A stretch of 64,000 nucleotides of DNA from NCBI RefSeq assembly GCF_028748185.1, contig NZ_CP118164.1, positions 3,559,814 to 3,623,813 of the forward strand, read 5' to 3'. The translations under genes were made by a program, and so were the position numbers. The first letter of the stretch is position 1, and each line of letters starts with the position of its first letter. The notes under the pieces were generated by a model. That model did no database searches, was not told the DNA's origin, and saw only the letters and a list, made by a program, of their open reading frames with translations. This document shows positions 18,605 through 27,398 of this stretch, in pieces. Origin of the DNA: Bremerella sp. P1 (lineage in GTDB: Bacteria; Planctomycetota; Planctomycetia; Pirellulales; Pirellulaceae).

Positions 18605-19198
18605 ATGGTTAAGACCGCCAGTACCATGCTTCCGCTGGGAACGCCTGCTCCCGATTTTTCCCTTCTGAACGTCGACTCGAAGACGGTCTCGCTTGCTGAC
18701 TTTGCAGATGCCAAGGCATTGGTCGTGATCTTCATGTGCAATCACTGTCCATTCGTGAAACATTTGGCAGATGCTTTGGCCGACTTTGGTCGTGAATGCC
18801 AGGCGAAGGGTGTTGCCGTAGTGGCGATCAGTTCCAACGACGTTGCCAACTACCCGGACGATTCCCCAGAACAGATGGTTCACGAAGCCGAAAACCGCGG
18901 CTACACGTTTCCTTACCTGTATGACGAAGATCAGAGTGTTGCCAAAGCCTACAAAGCGGCCTGCACGCCGGACTTCTATGTCTTTGACGGCGAGATGAAG
19001 CTTGCTTATCGCGGGCAGTTCGACGCCAGCCGTCCAGGTAACGACATCGCTGTCTCTGGCGACGATCTTCGCAAGGCGGTTGATGCCGTAGCCGCAGGCA
19101 ATCCTGTGCCGGAACCACACATGCCCAGCATCGGCTGCAACATCAAATGGATCGCCGGGAAGGAACCGGAATACTTCAATCCCGCCGGTGCGGCTTAG
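18605..19198 (+). CDS. Thioredoxin-fold redoxin (AhpC/TSA-like)
   Basis: The 197-residue protein has the redoxin start GTPAPDFSLLNVDSK and the active site MCNHCPFVKHL, a CxxC pair where thioredoxins have CGPC. It then has VVAISSNDVANYPDDSPE, a conserved TPDFYVFD and a C-terminal segment with PSIGCNIKW. This architecture is a common thioredoxin-family protein of bacteria, presumed to reduce disulfides or peroxides. There is no signal peptide, so it is probably cytosolic. It has its own candidate promoter and is convergent with the carboxylate-amine ligase 13 bp away. Confidence 0.82.
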   Translation: MVKTASTMLPLGTPAPDFSLLNVDSKTVSLADFADAKALVVIFMCNHCPFVKHLADALADFGRECQAKGVAVVAISSNDVANYPDDSPEQMVHEAENRGYTFPYLYDEDQSVAKAYKAACTPDFYVFDGEMKLAYRGQFDASRPGNDIAVSGDDLRKAVDAVAAGNPVPEPHMPSIGCNIKWIAGKEPEYFNPAGAA

Positions 19199-19211
19199 TG
19201 GACCGATTCGG

Positions 19212-20360
19212 TCAAACGGTTGATTCTTCGGAACCAGCGGCCTTGGATAGTCTTGCTCCTTCAGACAGGATGCGGACCATCTCGGCCGCTGATCCTGTTT
19301 CTTGTAACAACTTCCGCTGCTGCGCTGCCCAGCTAGGGCGATTTGCGATGACGTTGCAGTGTTCAAGCTGGTCGGCACATTGAAGCCGTTTGGCGACCGG
19401 TGCCAGGTTGGTCACCAGACGCTTGGTCATCTCAGGCACCGTTTCGACATCGAACGTGAACGAGTTAACCAAGCGGGCCGCAGTGCCAAAGCGGGCCGCA
19501 CGCCACTTGTTCTGTCGAACCATCATTGGGTGACAATCGTGTTGGTAGGCTCCTTCGTCGATCTGTCGCGAAAGATACACGATCAGGCACTGGGTCATGG
19601 CGGTCAGAGCCAGCACATCTTCCAGGCTGCCCGGCATGTCACAGATGCGAACTTCAACCGTTCCAAAGTTATGGTGAGGGCGAACGTCCCACCAGATTTC
19701 CCGGATGGTATTGATAAAGCCAGTATCGACCATGTGATTCACGATCCATACGTATTCACTCCAGTTACGCATCAGGGTCGGAATGCCAGCGGTGGGCAAT
19801 CCTTCCATGATCTTACTGCGATGAGATGACAGGCCTGTGTCGCGTCCTTCCCAGTAAGGGCTCGAACTGGAAAGGGCCAACAGCAGAGGAAGGTATTGCA
19901 TGATGCGATCACAGAGCATGACCGCTTTGTCGCCAGATTCGACCCCGACATGCACATGCAAACCTTGGGTGACCAGGCGTCTGGCCATCTCTTGCAGAAG
20001 CTCCAGCAAGTCCAGGTAACGCTGGTTGGGTGTGACTTGTTGATCCTTCCATCGCGAGAAGGGATGCGTGGCAGCCCACCAAAGTTTCAGCCCCAACTTG
20101 TCGAGAACCGTCTCGATGCGCTTGATCTTGTCGGAAAGATCCTGTTCGGCTTCGCCAACGGTGTGGCATATGCCTGTGTTGATCTCCAGGCAGCACTGCA
20201 TCAGTTCGGGCTTGTACTGCCCTTTTTCCTCTTCCGGCAATTGATCGAGGATCGTCTGAACGGCGGACGATAGGTGCATCGTCTTGCTATCGACCAGACC
20301 TAATTCCAACTCAACACCAAGGGTCGGGTAATTGTTGGCGCGAAACTCAATTTTCGACAT
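19212..20360 (-). CDS. YbdK-type carboxylate-amine ligase (GCS2 family)
   Basis: The 382-residue protein belongs to the glutamate-cysteine ligase 2 superfamily: TLGVELELGLVD at the N-terminus, CCLEINTGIC, LHVHVGVESGDKAV, and a C-terminal NKWRAARFGTAARLV. E. coli YbdK has weak glutamate-cysteine ligase activity; the natural substrate of most members is not known. The ATG at 20360 fits the family start; a second ATG at 20369 is three codons earlier and the frame opens further out. It starts 10 bp after the amidohydrolase stop, suggesting one transcript. Confidence 0.82.
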   Translation of the reverse strand: MSKIEFRANNYPTLGVELELGLVDSKTMHLSSAVQTILDQLPEEEKGQYKPELMQCCLEINTGICHTVGEAEQDLSDKIKRIETVLDKLGLKLWWAATHPFSRWKDQQVTPNQRYLDLLELLQEMARRLVTQGLHVHVGVESGDKAVMLCDRIMQYLPLLLALSSSSPYWEGRDTGLSSHRSKIMEGLPTAGIPTLMRNWSEYVWIVNHMVDTGFINTIREIWWDVRPHHNFGTVEVRICDMPGSLEDVLALTAMTQCLIVYLSRQIDEGAYQHDCHPMMVRQNKWRAARFGTAARLVNSFTFDVETVPEMTKRLVTNLAPVAKRLQCADQLEHCNVIANRPSWAAQQRKLLQETGSAAEMVRILSEGARLSKAAGSEESTV

Positions 20361-20370
20361 GTGGGGCATC

Positions 20371-21639
20371 CTAGTCTGAAGCCGAATCGGGAGAAGAAGT
20401 CGTCCGAGACTGTAGCAGTCGGGTATTGAATCGCGAGCCAGGCTCGAAGCAGGCAATCACGCTGCGAGCAAGTAAGTTGGCTCCCAGGGGCAAAACACGT
20501 TCATCGATATCGAACTTTGTGCTGTGCAGAAGCGGCCAGTTACTTGAACCTGGGATGGCACAACCGAGCCGAAGCATGGCTCCCGGCACATGGTCCAGGT
20601 AGAACGCGAAGTCTTCCCCTCCCATGCTGGCGCGCGGGACATCGTAGATCGCAGGCATGCCTAGTAGCTCGACACAGTTCTCTCTTAGCAAGTCGATCAC
20701 GTTGCCATCATTTCGAACCGCAGGCGTTCCCAGGTCGAAGCTGACCTCAATTTCCGTTTGGGTGGCCATCGCAATACCGTCGGCAATCCGGTGGATGTGG
20801 CGGATCGTCTCGGTGCGTGTCTGAGCCTGCAGGGTTCGCATGGTGCCCTGCAGTTCGACTGTTTCAGGGATGACGTTGGCACTCGTTCCGCCATGAATCT
20901 GTCCAAAGCTGACGACAACCGCTTCGTGTGTTTGCGTGACGCGAGGTAACGCCAGATAGAGCGTGTTGATCAGTTGAGCCGCAGCGGCAATTGGATCGTT
21001 GGCTTCGTAGGGCCGGGCTCCGTGGCCACTAGAGCCATGGATAGTGATGCGAATCTCTTCGCAATTGGCGGTAAGCTCACCTTTGCGAAATCCGACTTTG
21101 CCAAAGGGAAGGCCAGGCTCCATGTGCGTCGCGAAGATGGCCGAAACATCTTCGAGAGCTCCGGCCTTGATCATCGCTTTCGCGCCCACGCAGGTTTCTT
21201 CCGCAGGCTGAAAGATAAAGCGAGCCCTGACCGGCCAGGGCAGTTCGTTGTTCTTCGCTAACGCTTGGATCGCCTCTGCCGCCCCGAGGACCAGCGTGGT
21301 GTGGGCGTCGTGACCGCAGGCATGCATGACGCCGTCGACCTGGCTGCAATAGTCGACCTTTTTGCAGTCATGAATACGGAGGGCGTCGATGTCACCCCGT
21401 AGTGCGATGGCGGTAGAACCTTCGCCTTCAAAGGTGTCGAGATCAGCGATAACACCACGACCTTCGGGTCCCATGCGGACCGATAGACCTAGGTCGCCCA
21501 GGATTTGATAGAGAGAGAGGCTAGTCTGGAATTCTTCGCCAGAAACTTCGGGAAAGCGATGCAAGTTACGGCGAAATTGAACGAGGTGATCGCTATTCTG
21601 GTCGATCTCCGCACTCAGTCGCGATTGCCAAGCTGTCAT
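20371..21639 (-). CDS. M20-family amidohydrolase (IAA-amino acid hydrolase/hippurate hydrolase type)
   Basis: This metal-dependent peptidase/amidase has 422 residues. It shows RRNLHRFPEVSGEEFQT, LRGDIDALRI, the metal site MHACGHDAHTTLVLGAA, FQPAEET, a conserved His in THMEPGLPFG, and SMGGEDFAFYLDHVPG near the end, as in M20D enzymes that cleave N-acyl amino acids. The exact substrate cannot be read. It lies between the MqnD-family gene (114 bp upstream) and the carboxylate-amine ligase (10 bp downstream) on the same strand. Confidence 0.88.
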   Translation of the reverse strand: MTAWQSRLSAEIDQNSDHLVQFRRNLHRFPEVSGEEFQTSLSLYQILGDLGLSVRMGPEGRGVIADLDTFEGEGSTAIALRGDIDALRIHDCKKVDYCSQVDGVMHACGHDAHTTLVLGAAEAIQALAKNNELPWPVRARFIFQPAEETCVGAKAMIKAGALEDVSAIFATHMEPGLPFGKVGFRKGELTANCEEIRITIHGSSGHGARPYEANDPIAAAAQLINTLYLALPRVTQTHEAVVVSFGQIHGGTSANVIPETVELQGTMRTLQAQTRTETIRHIHRIADGIAMATQTEIEVSFDLGTPAVRNDGNVIDLLRENCVELLGMPAIYDVPRASMGGEDFAFYLDHVPGAMLRLGCAIPGSSNWPLLHSTKFDIDERVLPLGANLLARSVIACFEPGSRFNTRLLQSRTTSSPDSASD

Positions 21640-21752
21640 GCTGCGGGAACTTTCCTGTCAAGTCAGTGAATCTCGGTACTCCAATATTAACATGCAATTG
21701 GAGTACCGATCACCATCAATTTGGAAAGGAATTCCGCGCTGACCTTGGCCGA

Positions 21753-22616
21753 CTAGCCGTCAACAAATTCCGGCGTGATCAATTCAGGAATGGCTCCTAC
21801 TTCGTAGCCTTCCTTCAAGAAGCGAGTCACCGACTCGCGGCCACGCTCGCCGAAGTCGATCGTCCAGTCATTGACGTACATCCCGACGAACTTGTCGGCG
21901 AGTTGATTGTCGAGGCCACGACCGAATTGCAACGCGTAATCGAGCGCTGGCTGACGATGTTCCAGGCCGTAGACGATGCTCTCTTTCAGCAGACGAGTAA
22001 CTTCCCGAATGGTCTCATCGCCCAGGTCCTTGCGAATGCCGTTGGCGCCTAACGGAAGTGGAAGGCCATCGGTACGATCGTGCCACCACACGCCCAGGTC
22101 GACAAGCAATTGCAAGTCTTGGCGTTGGTAGGTGAGCTGACCTTCATGAATGATCAGACCGGCATCAACTTGCTTGCCTTGGTACTCGCCGGCCGCGGTG
22201 ACTTCGATGATTTCGTCGAAAGGGACCACGACGTGCTCAAATTCCTGTCCCAGATACATCCGCAATCCAAGGAAGGCCGATGTCAGCGTACCGGGGACGG
22301 CAATCGTCTTGGTCTTCAACTCATCTTGCGTGAACTTCTGCTTGGCGATCACCATGGGGCCGTAGTTGTCCCCCATGCTTGCACCGCACGAACAGATCGC
22401 ATACTTGTCATGCAAGTGAGCGTACGCATGGATGCTGATCGCGGTCAATTCCAACTCGCCAGAAAAGGCGCGCCGGTTGAGCGTTTCAATATCGACCAAT
22501 TCGTGCTCGAACCGATAGTTGCCGGTATCGATCTTGTCGCAGGCCAAAGCGTAGAACATGAAGGCATCGTCCGGGTCAGGACTGTGCCCAACGCGGATCA
22601 GTTTTTTCTCGGCCAA
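21753..22616 (-). CDS. mqnD: MqnA/MqnD-family enzyme, probably 1,4-dihydroxy-6-naphthoate synthase
   Basis: MqnD converts cyclic de-hypoxanthine futalosine to 1,4-dihydroxy-6-naphthoate in the futalosine route to menaquinone. The 287 residues start RVGHSPDPDDAFMFYALA, matching the SPCPND-type opening of MqnD, and include SIHAYAHL, SMGDNYGPMV and LIIHEGQLTYQ with the expected catalytic His. The start appears to be TTG at 22616, because no in-frame ATG or GTG lies upstream before a stop. The only Shine-Dalgarno-like CAGGGA is in the 3' arm of the leader hairpin. MqnA is the main alternative, but the start motif favours MqnD. Confidence 0.78.
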   Translation of the reverse strand: MAEKKLIRVGHSPDPDDAFMFYALACDKIDTGNYRFEHELVDIETLNRRAFSGELELTAISIHAYAHLHDKYAICSCGASMGDNYGPMVIAKQKFTQDELKTKTIAVPGTLTSAFLGLRMYLGQEFEHVVVPFDEIIEVTAAGEYQGKQVDAGLIIHEGQLTYQRQDLQLLVDLGVWWHDRTDGLPLPLGANGIRKDLGDETIREVTRLLKESIVYGLEHRQPALDYALQFGRGLDNQLADKFVGMYVNDWTIDFGERGRESVTRFLKEGYEVGAIPELITPEFVDG

Positions 22617-22625
22617 GATACTAGG

Positions 22626-22700
22626 TCCCTGGTTGGGGTGAAGCAGTAAAAATCAAACCATCCATTGTTGCGTGGATTGGTGTTTTCCATCAACCAGGGA
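22626..22700 (-). promoter_or_regulatory. Structured leader with sequestered ribosome-binding site before mqnD
   Basis: A perfect 10-bp inverted repeat, TCCCTGGTTG and CAACCAGGGA, has arms 55 nt apart. On the minus-strand RNA its 3' arm ends 9 nt before the TTG start and contains the only Shine-Dalgarno-like stretch, CAGGGA. Inside lies a second hairpin of seven pairs with a one-base bulge (ACCA-TCC with GGA-T-TGGT). The pairing would hide the ribosome-binding site. No known riboswitch class was recognised. Confidence 0.4.
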
Positions 22701-22762
22701 ACCGGTGCGAATCTGGCCGGATAACACGCCTTTTTGGGCGTAAGTTACGCTCTGTAACGCGA

Positions 22763-23326
22763 TTAGGCGTCAAATGAGATGCCGCCACCAGAGTTGGGGT
22801 AGTAGTCGGCACCACTATCGTAGCCATACGAGCTAGGTGGACGCTGCTCGATCGCCTCGGAATTGGTAATCTCTTCGGGCGTTCCCATCATTTCTTCCGC
22901 ATCGGAAGAGGTGATTTCTCGCTCGCTTTCACTGGGACGCTCAGGAGCCTCGGGCATCTGTTGGCAGAGCTCTTCCCAGGTTTGCCGTTCCTCATTTAGA
23001 ACGTTCAGGACGCCATCGAGACGGTTGTACTCGTCTTTGGCATGTAGATCGGTGAGTTCCTGAAACAGAAAGAAGTAGATCCCGGCAACATTCTGCATCA
23101 ATTCGCTGCCATCATTCTTGATGCTGCACAGAATCTGCGCGACGATTTCTCGACAACGCATCAGGCGTTCCCAGGCCTCTTCCTTCTCTTGCTGTTCGCT
23201 CAGTTGCCGAGCTTGATAGGCAAAACGAATCGCCCCGTTGATCATCATCAACTGAAGCTTTTGGGGAGTTGCCGTGAGGACTTCCGTTTCCAGATAGTTT
23301 TCTGTCGAATCGCTAGCAAAGCTCAT
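22763..23326 (-). CDS. fliS: Flagellar export chaperone FliS
   Basis: FliS binds newly made flagellin in the cytosol and keeps it unpolymerised before export. The first 130 residues fit the family: ENYLETEVLTATPQKLQLMM, GAIRFAYQAR, EIVAQILCSIKNDGSELMQN and IYFFLFQELTDLH. The protein has 188 residues instead of about 130, owing to an acidic Ser/Pro/Gly-rich tail ending in a Tyr- and Gly-rich stretch. The ATG at 23326 is preferred over a TTG three codons earlier. It is the last gene of the flagellar cluster. Confidence 0.88.
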   Translation of the reverse strand: MSFASDSTENYLETEVLTATPQKLQLMMINGAIRFAYQARQLSEQQEKEEAWERLMRCREIVAQILCSIKNDGSELMQNVAGIYFFLFQELTDLHAKDEYNRLDGVLNVLNEERQTWEELCQQMPEAPERPSESEREITSSDAEEMMGTPEEITNSEAIEQRPPSSYGYDSGADYYPNSGGGISFDA

Positions 23327-23428
23327 GGATACCAACTTGGGTCAGTCGAGGGTCGAAGAGTTGGGTCTATCGGTAATATCGACCAGTACGCCGGATGTCT
23401 TGCGAGGAAACATCCACCTACGCGGCAA

Positions 23429-26400
23429 TTACCCTGCGCTACCGTCGGGCGCAATATACTGAATCTGGCTCAGTGCCGTCTGGTTGTTTTGCAGCTTTCC
23501 GATGGTCAGTTCCAGGTTATAAAACTCTTTGAGAAGCTGCTCGGACTTGCGCTCCAATCGATCGGTCATGGCCTTGATACGATCGGTGTTCAGTTCGGCA
23601 CGGGCCTGCAGTGTTTGGGCCCGGCTGACCAGCAACGAACTGCCGGCACCAGCAAATTGTTCCGTTAGATTGAAGACCTTATGAGCGAAACCGGTTGTTT
23701 CTCGAGTAAAGAAAGTCTCGACGGCTTCCGGATCGTCTTCAAATGCAGCTTTGAGTTTGGTCGAGTTGAGGCTTAACTTGCCGGTATCGTTGAACTCGAA
23801 GCCAAGCTGTTCAAGCGACTGGAACTTGCCGTTACCAACCAAGCGGGAAGTGATCAGGTTGCCAAGTTCGGTATCGACTCGCAGCGCTTCGTTCGATCCA
23901 AACAGAATCCCTGTCGAGTTGTCCGATTCATTGAAGAAGGTGTGTGCATCGAGCTTGTCACGCAAGGCATTGTACTGATCGACGAATTCCTGGGCAGCTT
24001 TGACCAGCGGTTCGTCCGAGACCTGTACGTTTACGTTGATGGCCGATTCGGACGGAGCATTGACGGTCAGCGAGACGCCTTCCAACACTTCACTGAATTT
24101 GTTCGTGGAGGACGAAGTCAGGATACCGGCGGCTGCATTACTGGCAGAGCCAAACAACAAGAGGGCATCCTGAGCCTCGACGATCTCATCAAAACGGAAT
24201 TGCGACTGACTCGAGTCGATGACGACTCGTCCTTTGCGCCCCGAAATCGTGCTGGTCAACGACATGCGAATTGGGTTCGTGCCAGAACCCGTATTGAGCG
24301 AACTTGCGGAAAGTCCGATGTCGGCATCGTTGATCTTGTCGATGACATCTTGCAGGGTTTCACCGGCTTCGATGTCGATGGTCGTGACTTCTGATCCTTC
24401 GATGACGGTTCGGGTAACGCCGTCCACTTCCTTTTCGACACCGGAGCCAAGTATTCCGAGACTTGCGGCCGTATTGATGCCACTGCCTTCGGTTACGGTC
24501 AGCGTGCCTGAGCCTGAGGTCTTGTCGATCAGGACGATGCCGTCACCACGATCGTTGATACGGGCTTCGACGTTCAGCGACAGCTCGGCGTTGATCTTAT
24601 CGATCAGGTCTCCGACCGTTTCAATCGAAGTATCGGTCAGGTCGAAGAGTCGCGTATTGCCTTCGCTGTTCTTGATCAGGAACTTGCCTCGCTCGATCCC
24701 TTCACCACCTTTGAGATCGTCGAGCTTGGTGTCTTCGTTGACGAACTGACGCCCGAGGTTGCCTGAGTTTACGGTCAAGCTGGTTGAGTCATGCTCGATA
24801 TTGAGCAGTTCGGCGCTGTTGGTTCCGTCGGCGTTGGCGACAATAAAGTTGCTGGTGAAAGAACCACTTGTTTCAGTCAGCGAAATGCCTGTTCCCGAGG
24901 CATTGACCTTGGCATTGATGGCCAGGCCAGATGCGTTGATCAATTCAATCACATCTTCGATCGTTTCGGCTGAGGACAAGTCGACATTTGCCGAACTGCC
25001 ACTGCGATCGGTAAGTGCGATCGTGCCAAGCGTGCCCAAGCCTTGGCCACCATTGAGCGTGGTTAGCAGGGTCGTTTTCAGGCCCGCCTGAAGTCTGCGA
25101 CTGGTAAGTGTGCCGCCTGAGGCCGTTCCGGTCAGTCCCAGGTCTTCTGCCGTGGAACTATTGTTGATACTGCTGACCGCGAATGTCCCGCCGTTGTCAG
25201 TCGACAGGTCGATCAATTCGATGCTATCGCCATCGTCGCTGATCTGCGCTCGCAGTTTCGAAGGATCGATGGCATTGATGGTGTCGATCAATTCGCCGAG
25301 CGTTTGTGGTTCCGAAGCTTCGCTCGCTTCACCGTTGTCGGTTGTCGCAACGATCGAGGCGTCGATGATCCGGTCGCCGGTAGCACTGGTAGGCTTGGAG
25401 GCAGTGAATGTCGCTGCGAAAGCCGTACTGCCATTGAGGGCCGTCACCACGTCATCCGCCGTCGTCTCGCCTTCCGCGATCCGAACAGTGATTGTTTTGG
25501 CATCTGCGTCGAATTCGACGACTTCATTTCCCTGGGTGACCGAACCATCGGCTACGTAGGAAATCTGATAGCCATCGTATTCGGCGCCTTTCACCTTGGC
25601 GGTCAGGTTGACTTGGCCATTGGCAGCGTCGTCAGGCGTGGTCGCCGAAGATAGCAGCACGCCGCCAGTGGTTACCGCCGTATCGGTAAGGTCCACCAAG
25701 CCGCTTCCATCGCTGCCGCTGCCGTTTGAGGCAGTGAACAAGGCACTTGCCGTCGGGTCACCATTGATGGCGTCAATGACGTTCGTGCCGGTCGAGTTGC
25801 CCGCATCAATCCGAACTGTAAGCGTTTTGTTGTTCGGGTCCGAGTCGTCGTAGGTGACCGTTTCCGCGCCTGCGGTGACACCTGCGTCGTCGACAAAGAC
25901 GATCGTAACGTCATCATAAGTTCCACCGGTACCGGCGGCGGTCAGGGTAATCGCAGCGTTCGGGTCGACCGAGGTTGTTGTGGCGGTGGCGGTACCGGTC
26001 GTGCCGGCGGTAGTTACGGAGTCTTTATTGGGGTCAATAATCCCATCGCCGAGGCCATTGTTCACGGTCTCGGCCGAGAAGTAAGTACTAGCAGTCACGT
26101 CGTTTTCCAACGCCGTGATGATGTCGGCTGCCGTTGTGTTGCCGGCGTCAATTTGAAAGGTCAACGTCTTGGCATTGCCGTCGAAGACGACCGTTTCACT
26201 GCCTTGAGTCACCGATCCATTGTCTTGGAAAATGATTTGGACGCCGTCGTAGGCGCTGCCATTTTGCACCGATGTGAAGCTGAGGCGGGCATCGCCTGAC
26301 TTCGCTGCGGCTGTCGCGAAGTCTTCAGGGGCAGCCGCTTTGCCCAGATCGATTTCGAGCGATGTTCCGTCACGTAAAGAAACCGAAAGATCTGCCGCGC

Positions 26401-27196
26401 TGCGGTTAACACTGATTCCGTTTCCATCGTTCAGTGAGGAAAGCAGCGTGTTGGCATGCAGGCTCAGTAGATCAGCACCCGTGGCCGTGTTCGACGCGGT
26501 GTTGATTCCGTCCAGACCCAGGTCGGCAGCCGTGCTGCTACTTCCGACGGATTGAACAATGAGATTCGAGGTCGTCAGACCAGTATTGTCGGTCAGTTTA
26601 ATGTGATCGCCGTCAACGGTTGCCGTGACCTGAATGTCATCGTTGTTGTTGATCGCATCCAGGACATCGTCGATCGTCTGGGCGTAGCTCAAGTCGACAG
26701 CAGCGTTACTTCCGCTGCGATCGGTGATGCGAATCTTGCCACGCTGGACGCCTTGTCCCCCGTTGAGTTGGTCGAGCGAGAGCCCGTCGTCGAGCCTTGG
26801 ACCGTGGCTGATCTGGATCTTTCCGGCAGACAGCGGCTGATCAAGGGAAGCAACGCCAGAGCTCAACAGTTGTTGCGATTGAGCCGTCCGGATGGGCGTA
26901 AACTGGTAGTTGCCCGTCTTGGGCGTACCGGTAACATTGGCCGAGAGAAACGTTGTATTGCTGCTGGTCGCTTTAGACGTGTTGAAGAGCGAGGTCTTCT
27001 CGAACTTCCTAGCCGTGAACTGAAAGCTCAAGACACTAGCTGTTAGTTCGGCAATCGCTGCTGCTTCGTCATTGATAGCCTCAGTGCGGGTGACCAGCAA
27101 ATCGCGCGGACGGGCTTCGATCGCAAGCAATTGCTTGACCGTTTCCGCGATGGGAATGCCCGTGATTAAACCAGTATTGGCCTGAATGCCTGCCAT
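23429..27196 (-). CDS. fliD: Filament cap protein FliD, greatly enlarged by repeats
   Basis: FliD caps the growing filament and folds flagellin subunits. The N-terminus (SGL-like GIQANTGLITGIPIAETVKQL) and C-terminus (helical, SEQLLKEFYNLELTIGKLQNNQT) are normal for FliD. The protein has 1255 residues rather than 450-700. The middle holds four flagellin-IN-type modules (about 143-228, 254-287 with 632-690, 714-800, 828-916) and three copies of another module of about 95 residues (303-397, 414-512, 526-620). The latter lie inside the second IN module. These same modules occur in FlgL, and the second type also in flagellin. Confidence 0.93.
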   Translation of the reverse strand: MAGIQANTGLITGIPIAETVKQLLAIEARPRDLLVTRTEAINDEAAAIAELTASVLSFQFTARKFEKTSLFNTSKATSSNTTFLSANVTGTPKTGNYQFTPIRTAQSQQLLSSGVASLDQPLSAGKIQISHGPRLDDGLSLDQLNGGQGVQRGKIRITDRSGSNAAVDLSYAQTIDDVLDAINNNDDIQVTATVDGDHIKLTDNTGLTTSNLIVQSVGSSSTAADLGLDGINTASNTATGADLLSLHANTLLSSLNDGNGISVNRSAADLSVSLRDGTSLEIDLGKAAAPEDFATAAAKSGDARLSFTSVQNGSAYDGVQIIFQDNGSVTQGSETVVFDGNAKTLTFQIDAGNTTAADIITALENDVTASTYFSAETVNNGLGDGIIDPNKDSVTTAGTTGTATATTTSVDPNAAITLTAAGTGGTYDDVTIVFVDDAGVTAGAETVTYDDSDPNNKTLTVRIDAGNSTGTNVIDAINGDPTASALFTASNGSGSDGSGLVDLTDTAVTTGGVLLSSATTPDDAANGQVNLTAKVKGAEYDGYQISYVADGSVTQGNEVVEFDADAKTITVRIAEGETTADDVVTALNGSTAFAATFTASKPTSATGDRIIDASIVATTDNGEASEASEPQTLGELIDTINAIDPSKLRAQISDDGDSIELIDLSTDNGGTFAVSSINNSSTAEDLGLTGTASGGTLTSRRLQAGLKTTLLTTLNGGQGLGTLGTIALTDRSGSSANVDLSSAETIEDVIELINASGLAINAKVNASGTGISLTETSGSFTSNFIVANADGTNSAELLNIEHDSTSLTVNSGNLGRQFVNEDTKLDDLKGGEGIERGKFLIKNSEGNTRLFDLTDTSIETVGDLIDKINAELSLNVEARINDRGDGIVLIDKTSGSGTLTVTEGSGINTAASLGILGSGVEKEVDGVTRTVIEGSEVTTIDIEAGETLQDVIDKINDADIGLSASSLNTGSGTNPIRMSLTSTISGRKGRVVIDSSQSQFRFDEIVEAQDALLLFGSASNAAAGILTSSSTNKFSEVLEGVSLTVNAPSESAINVNVQVSDEPLVKAAQEFVDQYNALRDKLDAHTFFNESDNSTGILFGSNEALRVDTELGNLITSRLVGNGKFQSLEQLGFEFNDTGKLSLNSTKLKAAFEDDPEAVETFFTRETTGFAHKVFNLTEQFAGAGSSLLVSRAQTLQARAELNTDRIKAMTDRLERKSEQLLKEFYNLELTIGKLQNNQTALSQIQYIAPDGSAG
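25304..26335 (-). repeat. Three tandem copies of the flagellar A module inserted in FliD
   Basis: Copies at 26006-26290, 25661-25957 and 25337-25621 each follow the pattern LTA-x-G-x-YDxVxIxFxD, VTxGxExVxYD, KTLTVxIxAGxTTAxxVIxAIN, FTA, DGSG, TTGG. The block interrupts a flagellin-IN module between EIDLGKA (ends about 26336) and TLGELIDTINA (begins about 25303), positions that are adjacent in the module's uninterrupted copies. The copies are diverged, not identical. Confidence 0.75.
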
Positions 27197-27342
27197 TTGC
27201 TTCGTGTCGCATGGGTGAGCCGTCGCTCACGCAATAGTTCCGCAGAAATCTACCCCGCGCTAGTCTCCTTTATCGACCATCTGCGGCCATAGGCTGGAGG
27301 AATTTTCCGATTAGGTAGTTTTGATCGATGCGGTCACCAACG

Positions 27343-27374
27343 AAAAACGCCCGGCCAAATGGCCGGGCGTTTTC
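27343..27374 (-). terminator. Rho-independent terminator after flagellin
   Basis: A perfect stem AACGCCCGGCC with GGCCGGGCGTT, loop ATTT and flanking A and T runs lies 25 bp after the fliC stop. The flanking tracts make it potentially active on both strands. It implies that fliD and fliS need read-through or their own promoter. Confidence 0.9.
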
Positions 27375-27398
27375 CTTTTATTGGAGCTGAGTTGCTTC

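Noticed and set aside
27270-27277. Possible sigma-28 -10 element GTCGATAA before fliD
   Set aside because: Seven of eight bases match, but no TAAA-like -35 lies at 15 or 16 bp, so it is not reported as a promoter.
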